Positions 1 through 6,793 of a stretch of DNA of 33,531 nucleotides are shown piece by piece (position 1 is the first letter of the stretch; the number at the start of each line of letters is the position of its first letter). Source of the stretch: Patescibacteria group bacterium (GTDB lineage Bacteria > Patescibacteriota > Patescibacteriia > 2-12-FULL-60-25); NCBI GenBank assembly GCA_018063125.1, contig JAGOQY010000004.1:1-33531 (forward strand), in the 5' to 3' direction. Below the pieces are notes generated by a model, which saw only the letters and a list, made by a program, of their open reading frames with translations, was not told the origin of the DNA and ran no database searches. The position numbers were made by a program, and so were the translations under genes.

Positions 1-1143
1 TTGGAATTGAAAAAAGATTTGATGCGTGGCGAGATGGCGGAATTCACCGGAATGGCCCATTCCTCTCAAGAATCGACTGCCGGATATCAAACAACACTGA
101 AGCGACCAAAAACCTCAAAGGCGGAACTTCGTCGAGAAGAAGCGCGTCGCGATGACCGCATCGAATCCGGAAAGAGTGCAGAAGAACTCGAGAAAGAATA
201 TCTTGGTGAAGCGGCAGACAACTCCATCGAAGTCGATCTTTCTGAACTCGAAGAGGAGGAGCCGATCACGCTCGTAAAGATTAAAAAGCCAAAGAAGGAA
301 TCCGCCCCGTCATACGACGTAGACCTTTCTGAATTAGAAGCGGACGAAGAGCCAATCACACTCGTTCGAAAGAAGGAACTTCCGACCGTAGATATCAAGC
401 TCCCCAAAGAGATCTCAGATCTTGCAAAGAAGACCGTCAAAAAACTGGAAAAAGGTCACATTGCCCTGGAGCCCCGCCTGTATGAACTCCAAAAAAATAT
501 CAGTATCGACGAAGCTCAAAAACTTCTTCCAAATGCCGAGAAGCTGTGGGATCTCGTGAAGGGCGAGCTAAACAGCATGAAGAAGCAGGACGCCGAGCGT
601 TTCAACAAATTCGTTGATTCGTTTCAATCTTCACAAGATGCCGCACCGACAAAGTTCGTTTTTGAAGCTGCACGTCTTGAGAAAGCCAAACAGATGGGTG
701 CCGATGAGCGGACGATCAAGAAAATTCAAGATCAATTGGAGAAAGCGGCTGGCCAGCTCGGTCTTCACGACTCCCCCATGTTTCTTCGTATGAGCGATTC
801 GTCATTCAATGATGCGCTGAATCGCATTCCGCATGCGGATCAGCTCATTCAGCTCATCAACACACGCACGGGAATGGACAACTCGTATGTCGGCGTCACT
901 CCCGCGACACGTAACTATCTCGTCGCCATGGGTGAGTATCGCAAGATGGTGGATGAAGGAAATATCCTAGGCCAAAACGAAGCCTGGGAAAAAGTCAGTG
1001 AAATGAACAGCAACCTTGGCATCGAAGGAAACGCACTCGTACAGAGCCTGATCGGCGAGACAAAGCGCCCTCAAGATGTCATGCGTGGAACCAAGCAACG
1101 CCGTGAGTCTGTCGAACGAAGCAATAAACGAAACAAGTTCTAG
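1..1143 (+). CDS. Hypothetical charged, helical protein with an internal repeat (possibly 5'-truncated)
   Basis: The product is not recognised. The open frame begins with TTG at the first base of the window, so the true start may lie outside and the 380-residue length is a minimum. The protein is rich in Lys, Glu and Asp and is predicted to be soluble and mostly helical, with no signal peptide or membrane segment. Residues about 78-93 and 107-123 are two copies of one motif (VDLSELE, acidic residues, then EPITLV followed by a basic patch), which looks like a short linear binding motif duplicated in a disordered N-terminal arm. The C-terminal two thirds (about 130-360) looks like a folded helical domain, and the end is very basic. 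It stands alone on the + strand and is convergent with thrS, sharing a bidirectional terminator. Coding is supported by the uninterrupted frame and the terminator just after the stop; function is unknown. Confidence 0.75.
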   Translation: MELKKDLMRGEMAEFTGMAHSSQESTAGYQTTLKRPKTSKAELRREEARRDDRIESGKSAEELEKEYLGEAADNSIEVDLSELEEEEPITLVKIKKPKKESAPSYDVDLSELEADEEPITLVRKKELPTVDIKLPKEISDLAKKTVKKLEKGHIALEPRLYELQKNISIDEAQKLLPNAEKLWDLVKGELNSMKKQDAERFNKFVDSFQSSQDAAPTKFVFEAARLEKAKQMGADERTIKKIQDQLEKAAGQLGLHDSPMFLRMSDSSFNDALNRIPHADQLIQLINTRTGMDNSYVGVTPATRNYLVAMGEYRKMVDEGNILGQNEAWEKVSEMNSNLGIEGNALVQSLIGETKRPQDVMRGTKQRRESVERSNKRNKF

Positions 1144-1146
1144 CCT

Positions 1147-1197
1147 CAGAAACAACAAAAAACCTCGGATCATCTCCGAGGTTTTTTGTTGTTTCTG
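1147..1197. terminator. Perfect 22-bp bidirectional intrinsic terminator between the + strand gene and thrS
   Basis: Bases 1147-1168 and 1176-1197 are exact reverse complements (22 bp) around a 7-nt loop. The G+C core (CCTCGG/CCGAGG) is flanked by A-rich and T-rich arms, so the transcript of either strand ends the hairpin with a U-rich 3' arm. It starts 4 bases after the stop of the left gene and 3 bases after the thrS stop on the other strand. It can therefore serve both convergent genes. Confidence 0.9.
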
Positions 1198-1199
1198 GC

Positions 1200-2993
1200 T
1201 TATGACCGACGTTCGATATTTTCCGCGAGAAGAGATTCAATCAACGCATCCTTCGTAATCATCTCTTGCTCCTTGTTTCCACGGCGACGAACCGTAAGTT
1301 CTCCACCTTCGGCTTCCTTGTCACCCACGACGAGCATAACGGGAACTTTTCCAGACTCGGCGTTACGGATCTTCTTTCCAACCGTTTCGGCGGAGCGGTC
1401 GACTTCTGTACGAAATCCCTGTGCAGAAAGATCTCGTGCGAGCGCATCTGCAAAATCCTGATGACGATCGGCAACCGGAAGAACTCGGACCTGCTCCGGC
1501 GCGAGCCAGAACGGGAATGCACCGGCGTAATGCTCAATCAGAATTCCGAGGAATCGCTCGACCGAGCCGAGAATCGCGCGATGGATCATCACCGGACGGT
1601 CTTTCTCCCCTTCCGCGTTTGTATATTCCAATCCAAAGCGTTCTGGCTGGTTGAAGTCGAGCTGAATCGTGGCCAACTGCCATTCACGGCCAATCGCATC
1701 TTTCGAGATAAAATCGAGCTTCGGTCCGTAGAACGCGGCTTCACCTTCTCCGATTTCAACCTCACGACCGACGTCCTTCATGAGATCCGCGAGCGTCTGC
1801 TCGGCCTGATTCCACACGGCATCACTTCCGAGGTACTTTTCTGGATGTTCCGGATCGCGAACAGAGAGTCGAACGCGAAGCGGCATCTGAAACGCGGCGT
1901 AAAATCCTTCAATGATCTTGTACATCGCCATCGCCTCGGCCTTGATCTGATCCGGTCGGCAGAAGACATGCGCATCATCCTGCGTGATCGAACGGACACG
2001 AGAAAGACCCTGAAGCTGGCCCGTATTTTCATCACGATAAACCGTCGTTACTTCGCTGTAGCGAAGCGGAAGATCGCGATAGCTTCGTGGCTTGGACGCG
2101 TAAATCTGCGTGTGATGCGGACAGTTCATCGGCTTCAGCACAAACTGTTCATCCGTCTTTTTGCTGGAAACGTGAAACAGATCATCTTCAAATTTATCCC
2201 AGTGTCCCGACGTCTTATAGAGATCCGACTTTGCGAGATGTGGAATCCAGACACGGTCATAGCCATACGGCTTCATGAGGTCCCACACGAAATCCACAAG
2301 CATCTGACGAAGCAAAACGCCGCGTGGAGTGAAGAGCGGCAGACCGGAGCCAACCAATGGAGAGAATGTGAAAAGATCCAGCTCTGCGCCGAGTTTTCGG
2401 TGATCGCGCTTTTCTGCTTCAGACATCATCGTCTCGTAGGCAAAAAGTTCGTCCTTCGTGGCGAAACACAGGCCATAGATGCGCTGCATCTGCGGGTTCT
2501 CTGCATTGCCGCGCCAATACGCGCCGGCAATCTTGTTGAGCTTCCAGACGCCAATTTCTTTTGCGTGGTCCACGTGTGGGCCACGGCAGAGGTCCACGAA
2601 ATCGCCGGTTCGAAAAACCGTGACCGTGGAAACGTTCTTCACATCCAAATCGCCAGATTCTTCCGCAGAGAGCTTTGTCGTCCCTTTGGTCTTCAGATCC
2701 GTGAGAAGCTCGACCTTGTAGGGCTGATCGAGTTTCTTGAACATCGCAATCGCTTCATCGATCCCCATTTCCTCCCGCTCAAACGATGGGTTCTCTTTTA
2801 CGATCTTTTTCATTTCTGCCGCGATCTTTTCCAGATCTTCCGGCGTCACGGCGCGACCGATATCAAGATCGTAATAAAAGCCGTTATCAAGCGCCGGACC
2901 GACGCCGAACTTCGCCTCTGGAAAGAGACGCTTGATGGCCGCGGCCATCACGTGAGCCGCACTGTGGCGGCGAGTTTCGATTGGATGTTCCAT
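1200..2993 (-). CDS. thrS: Threonyl-tRNA synthetase lacking the N-terminal TGS domain
   Basis: This class II synthetase attaches threonine to tRNA-Thr in the cytosol. The 597-residue protein begins directly in the second additional (editing) domain. The editing zinc-site residues are visible as HSAAH (about 10-14) and CRGPH (about 136-140). The catalytic core carries the ThrRS zinc ligands: Cys in MNCPHH (about 292), His in TQDDAHVFC (about 342) and His in VMIHRA (about 471). Motif 2 is YRDENTGQLQGLSRVR and motif 3 is the region from HRAILGS through ERFLG. An anticodon-binding domain follows from about residue 500. Typical bacterial ThrRS has about 60 more residues at the N-terminus (TGS), and these are absent here. 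No Shine-Dalgarno sequence precedes the ATG. Expression is likely controlled by the T-box leader and promoter immediately upstream, so it probably forms its own transcription unit. Confidence 0.97.
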   Translation of the reverse strand: MEHPIETRRHSAAHVMAAAIKRLFPEAKFGVGPALDNGFYYDLDIGRAVTPEDLEKIAAEMKKIVKENPSFEREEMGIDEAIAMFKKLDQPYKVELLTDLKTKGTTKLSAEESGDLDVKNVSTVTVFRTGDFVDLCRGPHVDHAKEIGVWKLNKIAGAYWRGNAENPQMQRIYGLCFATKDELFAYETMMSEAEKRDHRKLGAELDLFTFSPLVGSGLPLFTPRGVLLRQMLVDFVWDLMKPYGYDRVWIPHLAKSDLYKTSGHWDKFEDDLFHVSSKKTDEQFVLKPMNCPHHTQIYASKPRSYRDLPLRYSEVTTVYRDENTGQLQGLSRVRSITQDDAHVFCRPDQIKAEAMAMYKIIEGFYAAFQMPLRVRLSVRDPEHPEKYLGSDAVWNQAEQTLADLMKDVGREVEIGEGEAAFYGPKLDFISKDAIGREWQLATIQLDFNQPERFGLEYTNAEGEKDRPVMIHRAILGSVERFLGILIEHYAGAFPFWLAPEQVRVLPVADRHQDFADALARDLSAQGFRTEVDRSAETVGKKIRNAESGKVPVMLVVGDKEAEGGELTVRRRGNKEQEMITKDALIESLLAENIERRS

Positions 2994-2998
2994 AGATG

Positions 2999-3167
2999 AA
3001 AATAAAAATACCCGACGATTGAGGCCTCAGAGGCTTTCTCGCCGGGACGACCACGTAGAAGACGAAATGTCTCACGTGGCCGCGGTTCCACCCGCGTTTC
3101 CTGATGATCTCAGGACACTTTTTCTTCCGTGTGTGGCGACCCTGGTTCGTTACGCCAGTTCACACCT
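2999..3167 (-). promoter_or_regulatory. T-box riboswitch leader of thrS, compact form
   Basis: On the - strand the conserved T-box core GGGTGGAACCGCG lies at 3081-3093. Its UGGAACC bulge sits between helix A1 (CGGG with CCCG) and a long helix A2 (GCG plus GCCACGU with ACGUGGU plus CGU, closing at 3044-3049), which is the canonical antiterminator. The competing terminator is at 3011-3046 (8-bp stem, then a run of mostly U) and reuses the same CCCG, so the two folds are mutually exclusive. Just 5' of the T-box is a perfect 6-bp hairpin (3099-3115) in the stem III position. The proximal hairpin (about 3131-3165) would be a very short stem I; it holds an ACC (3144-3146), a Thr codon that could be the specifier. 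Uncharged tRNA-Thr would stabilise the antiterminator and turn on thrS. The T-box and terminator are seen directly; the stem I fold and specifier are inferred. Confidence 0.88.
3011..3046 (-). terminator. Regulated intrinsic terminator of the thrS T-box leader
   Basis: On the - strand an 8-bp stem (3039-3046 with 3011-3018, one G-U pair) is followed by UAUUUUUAUUUU (3010-2999), just before the thrS start at 2993. Its 5' arm includes the CCCG that is also needed for antiterminator helix A1. This is the expected switch arrangement of a class I T-box. Confidence 0.85.
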
Positions 3168-3196
3168 AGTCTAGAAAATAGGAGACCTGCCGTCAA
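3168..3196 (-). promoter_or_regulatory. Sigma70-type promoter of the thrS T-box leader
   Basis: Reading the - strand, TTGACG (3191-3196) and TAGACT (3168-3173) are separated by exactly 17 nt and resemble TTGACA-N17-TATAAT. The predicted start is near 3161, at the very base of the proximal hairpin. This limits the leader to about 165 nt and explains the short stem I. The promoter lies just after the stop codon of the upstream gene. Confidence 0.7.
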
Positions 3197-3202
3197 CTCA
3201 AC

Positions 3203-4369
3203 CTACTCCACCTTCAACTCAATCCGATCTTCAGATTTTGGAAGACGATTGATCCAAGACGGTCGGATATTGATGTCTACTTCTTCGACACCTTCAATGG
3301 CCATGAGCTTTGTTCGCGCTTCGTCGAGACCGAGCCCGGCAATCGCCTCCTTGGAGAGCTGTCCGCTATTTGCCGTCAGACGCGTTGCCGCCTGCGCAGA
3401 GGCACCGATCTTTGCACGTTCAAGCTTTGGATCCGCGGATTCAATCTTGTAGACCACGGCTCCAGGGTCAAACGAAATAAACTCGCGACCTTCTGGAAGC
3501 TTATCCTTTAACCGATCACGAATGAGTGCATCCATATCCGCTTGCGGATAATAGACAGCCGTCACATCTAATTTTACGGATGCGAGAAATTGGTCTGACT
3601 GCTGGCCTGGATTCACGTTGCTCTTCTTTTCAAGAACTTTCTTGATATAGACCACACGCCACTCATCTCCGACCGCGGCTTCGGACTGAAGTGTTTTCTT
3701 TGCCTGCTCAAACACCGCTTCTTCCAACACGCTTTGCGCCTGCGTGACATCGACAGAGCTCACCACCTTGGAAATCTCCGTTCCGCCGCTAAACCCGGTC
3801 GTGCTTTCGGCGTAGATATGTTTCTGAAGATCGATCCAAAGTCCAGGAATCGTGAATTTCGTTCCGGCGGAAAGGACGTAGTTCGCGCCCGCTTCATCTG
3901 AATAGGCATCCACGACCACGCTTTCCTTGGGATCAACGGTCACGTTTTGATCAATGCGATACAAACGGCCGTCGCTCGTCAAAAGGCGCGTCGTCTTCAC
4001 GAGCGTTTGTGATTTGGAGTAGTTGTTTACGATCTTCACCTTCCCACGCACGATCGTATTTACGATCGGTGTAGAGGACGGCTCATCCTTCACCGCAAAC
4101 TCCTGGATTTTTTCGAAAACTCCCTGGACGACGCGTCCACGGAGCTGTCCCTGTTCCGGGCTCTGGGCGATATCAATGGAAGTCTGAAGTGTCGCGCTAT
4201 CCCGTTTCACTTTCACGGTCACGCGGGCATACACAGAAGTCACCCACAACGCTCCAATAATCACGACCAACGCCAAACCCGCAAACGACAAGGCAATGTT
4301 CCGATACGCCGAAGAGGACGGCGGCGGGGCAAAGGAATGTCGTGATTGAGGACGCGATCGGAGGACCAT
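3203..4369 (-). CDS. Single-pass membrane protein, possibly baseplate-J/gp47-like extracellular domain
   Basis: The 388-residue product has a basic, Ser/Pro-rich N-terminus, then one hydrophobic helix at about residues 25-48, and a long outer domain. The outer part is rich in beta strands and valine, with segments such as KTTRLLTSDGRLYRID and a following stretch reading VDAYSDEAGANYVLSAGTKF. Similar anchored proteins in Patescibacteria are often annotated as baseplate J-like; that link is from memory of the family and is tentative. The C-terminal region (about 330-388, with LGLDEARTKL and VEEVDINIRP) looks like a small alpha-beta module of the BON or secretin type. No catalytic motif is seen. 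An extended -10 element lies 11 nt before the ATG, suggesting its own near-leaderless transcript. It may be a cell-surface structural protein. Confidence 0.8.
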   Translation of the reverse strand: MVLRSRPQSRHSFAPPPSSSAYRNIALSFAGLALVVIIGALWVTSVYARVTVKVKRDSATLQTSIDIAQSPEQGQLRGRVVQGVFEKIQEFAVKDEPSSTPIVNTIVRGKVKIVNNYSKSQTLVKTTRLLTSDGRLYRIDQNVTVDPKESVVVDAYSDEAGANYVLSAGTKFTIPGLWIDLQKHIYAESTTGFSGGTEISKVVSSVDVTQAQSVLEEAVFEQAKKTLQSEAAVGDEWRVVYIKKVLEKKSNVNPGQQSDQFLASVKLDVTAVYYPQADMDALIRDRLKDKLPEGREFISFDPGAVVYKIESADPKLERAKIGASAQAATRLTANSGQLSKEAIAGLGLDEARTKLMAIEGVEEVDINIRPSWINRLPKSEDRIELKVE

Positions 4370-4380
4370 ACGTAGCCGTC

Positions 4381-4389
4381 AGTATAGCA
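4381..4389 (-). promoter_or_regulatory. Extended -10 promoter, near-leaderless start
   Basis: On the - strand TGCTATACT ends 11 nt before the ATG at 4369. No convincing -35 box lies 16-18 nt upstream, as is common for extended -10 promoters. The predicted start leaves a 5' leader of about 5 nt. The same motif and spacing recur at several other genes in the window. Confidence 0.6.
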
Positions 4390-4401
4390 CAATCTCTGGG
4401 G

Positions 4402-6768
4402 TTAGCCTGCGGCAATCTTTTGTCGCAGCCCCGCAATTTCGTCCCGGTTTTGACGCAGTTCCGCAATCTCTTGTTTTGCCGAGACCACTTTCTCGTGTTC
4501 ACGGCCCAGCGCCTCCTCGGCCCGTTCCAAATCGCTCTCCAAGTCTCGAATTCGAAGTCCCGAGAACGTATGTTCGAGTTCTTCGGAAAGTCGCTGAACC
4601 AGCTCGGCGGAGAATTGCACGTCTTCCTTCCCCTTTCGACGCAATTCCTCTGCAATAAACGGGGTCAGCTCCGTTTGCACGATTTCGGCGATCGTTTTTC
4701 GGGCAGAGATGATATCTCGCGTCCAAGCATCGATTTTTGCTCGACCAATGTTTCCAAAAATGGATTTCTCCGAATACGTCATCAGCGTACTCAGTGCGCC
4801 CGCTTCCGCCCCACGAGCCGCGGAAAGTGAGCGGCCGAGAAGAAACGCAAAGCGGTTCAGCGCTTTTTCTGATTCTACTGCCGCATCCGCCTCATGGTTG
4901 AGATGATCTGCGGCTCGACGACGTGCTTCGGCAGATGGTGGACCGGATTCTTCGTGAGATTCACCATGACGAGAGGCTGGAGCGATTCCGACATTAAATT
5001 GCAGAGATTCTGGCTGATAATTCGGCCCGGCGCCATCGTGAGCGGAAATCGGACCCACATCTTCTTCGGAATGTTTTCGCAGTAACTCGGGAACCAACGC
5101 CGCAATTGCAGGGTCTTCCGACTGGATCGTGAGCGAGAACTCATCGCCACCAACACGGAATGCTTCAACGGTAATTCCGTGTTTTTCCTGAATTTCACGA
5201 CGAACCGCATCCAAAATTCGGCCAGCCGCATGAATCGCCGCGTCCCCCGTCTTTGCCCCACCTTCTTTGTCGAAGAACTTCAGAAACGCCATATCGATAG
5301 CCACCGCAGTCATTGGCTGTTTCTTTTCCAAAGCGGATTCCAGTGTTTGAAAGTACACCCCACGACCATACAAACCGGTCGCACGGTCTCGTTTAGCCAG
5401 TTCCAGCGCGAGTTCACTTTTTGCCAATGCCATCTTTTTTTCCCCATTTGTCCCAGCTTCGGAAGAAAGGCGGTCGATCGCCAGCCGAAGCTCTGCGATC
5501 TTCTGTTCACCAGCGGTTGGACCGAGGGCCTGTATCCGCTCATTAAATGATTCGATCTCAGATTTTTCTGCTTTTCTCACATCTGGACGGTTTGAACTGG
5601 CCGCGGATTCTACTTCTGAGACCACTCGAGGCGAGAATCCGGCGCGATCTGCGAGTTTTTCATCAAACTCATCCGCCACCAGTTCGATAATTCGAGCTTC
5701 ATCGCCGAGCCGATCCGCGTTTCGAACATGAAATTGCTTCAGTGCTTCTTCACGCGCCACATTGAACACACGTTTGCGCCATTCATGCGGATGCTCCTCA
5801 TGTGCGCCCAACGTCTCAATCCGCATTTTAAATGATTCGAAATCAAGCGGCTCGGTTTCTCCGGATTCGAGGAACAGACTCCCGGTATATTTTTTCAAAA
5901 ACTCGTAGAGTTTTTCTGGGCTCATCTTTTCTCCACGTTCAGGACGAAGAGCGGACGCCATACGCTCGGCACGCGTACGAACTTTCTCAAAATCATTCAC
6001 CGTCTGAAGTTTTTCTCGCAGAACCGTAATCGTATCTCGACGATCCGCTTTCGGATCCGCCAACCGACGATCTAGATGGTTCAAAAATGAAACACCCTCT
6101 TCCAGTGTCACGCGGCTCGCGGAAAGTGGGATCGGATCTTGGTCGGATCGTTCTGCAGAAATATCGAGTGGCACGGAAAGCGCCTCACGAACGGTTTCGG
6201 CAAACACTTCATCTGCGTCTTTTAGGATCACAGAGAAATCGTTTCCGGCCGTTCGATAAATCTGGAACCGACCAAGAAGCTCGCTTTCATCGACCTCAGG
6301 ATTCGCCGCCTTCAACTTTTCCTGAATCGCGGATTGCACTCGTTCGAACGTCAGCTCCAATCCCCGATCTCCCAATGCGTGATCTCCAGAGGCATTTAAT
6401 CGATCAAGCTCCCCCATGTTCACCTGGAGCAAGTGCGTCCGTTTTCCGGCTTCTGGGTTCTTGAGAACGACCTGGCCTTCCGGCGTTCGCTCAATTCCAG
6501 ATTGATCAAGAATTCCCGCCAAATCTCTCCCAAACCGCTCACCTTTCCAAGCTCCGGTCGTATCATGCTCCCAGAAAAAACGTTCACGCTCCCGGAGAGC
6601 AAGATCTCGTTCAAGACGCGCAGACTCCAGCTCTTCTGGAGCGAGCCCTCCCCCGGATTCAATGACACGGAGACGGTCTTCCGCGACCTTGAGCTGGTCA
6701 TCAAATTTCTTGGTGCCCAGCTTTACGCGTTCGGTTTCTTTTATGCGGAGAGATTCGCGGAGGTCCAT
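4402..6768 (-). CDS. Tandem GGDEF-domain protein, first domain degenerate, with long coiled coils
   Basis: This 788-residue soluble protein has an N-terminal coiled coil (about 1-65). Next comes a GGDEF-like domain (about 110-200) whose signature has become AGNDF (174-178). A long helical linker (about 230-455) leads to a second GGDEF domain (about 458-605) with an intact GGDEF at 540-544, preceded by ATGLYGR in place of the usual LTGLxNR. A C-terminal coiled coil (about 735-788) ends the protein. GGDEF domains make cyclic di-GMP from two GTP, usually as dimers. The RxxD inhibitory site expected just upstream of GGDEF is missing, and the DxDxFKxxND-type metal motif is shortened and altered (IDMAFLKFFD), so activity is uncertain. 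No sensor domain or membrane anchor is visible. It may be an active cyclase, a c-di-GMP or GTP sensor, or a structural remnant. Confidence 0.85.
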   Translation of the reverse strand: MDLRESLRIKETERVKLGTKKFDDQLKVAEDRLRVIESGGGLAPEELESARLERDLALRERERFFWEHDTTGAWKGERFGRDLAGILDQSGIERTPEGQVVLKNPEAGKRTHLLQVNMGELDRLNASGDHALGDRGLELTFERVQSAIQEKLKAANPEVDESELLGRFQIYRTAGNDFSVILKDADEVFAETVREALSVPLDISAERSDQDPIPLSASRVTLEEGVSFLNHLDRRLADPKADRRDTITVLREKLQTVNDFEKVRTRAERMASALRPERGEKMSPEKLYEFLKKYTGSLFLESGETEPLDFESFKMRIETLGAHEEHPHEWRKRVFNVAREEALKQFHVRNADRLGDEARIIELVADEFDEKLADRAGFSPRVVSEVESAASSNRPDVRKAEKSEIESFNERIQALGPTAGEQKIAELRLAIDRLSSEAGTNGEKKMALAKSELALELAKRDRATGLYGRGVYFQTLESALEKKQPMTAVAIDMAFLKFFDKEGGAKTGDAAIHAAGRILDAVRREIQEKHGITVEAFRVGGDEFSLTIQSEDPAIAALVPELLRKHSEEDVGPISAHDGAGPNYQPESLQFNVGIAPASRHGESHEESGPPSAEARRRAADHLNHEADAAVESEKALNRFAFLLGRSLSAARGAEAGALSTLMTYSEKSIFGNIGRAKIDAWTRDIISARKTIAEIVQTELTPFIAEELRRKGKEDVQFSAELVQRLSEELEHTFSGLRIRDLESDLERAEEALGREHEKVVSAKQEIAELRQNRDEIAGLRQKIAAG

Positions 6769-6780
6769 AAAGATTGAAAG

Positions 6781-6789
6781 ATGGTATCA
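6781..6789 (-). promoter_or_regulatory. Extended -10 promoter for the GGDEF gene
   Basis: On the - strand TGATACCAT ends 12 nt before the ATG at 6768, within bases just after the dnaE stop codon. The TACCAT hexamer matches TATAAT at 4 of 6 positions, so this is weaker than the TATACT copies elsewhere. It could give the gene its own near-leaderless transcript besides read-through from dnaE. Confidence 0.4.
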
Positions 6790-6793
6790 CGAT

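Noticed and set aside
1266-2999. 577-codon open frame on the + strand, antisense to thrS
   Set aside because: It lies opposite a full-length gene with all ThrRS motifs, has no recognisable domain, and would read through the T-box terminator side of thrS. Long antisense frames arise from codon bias.
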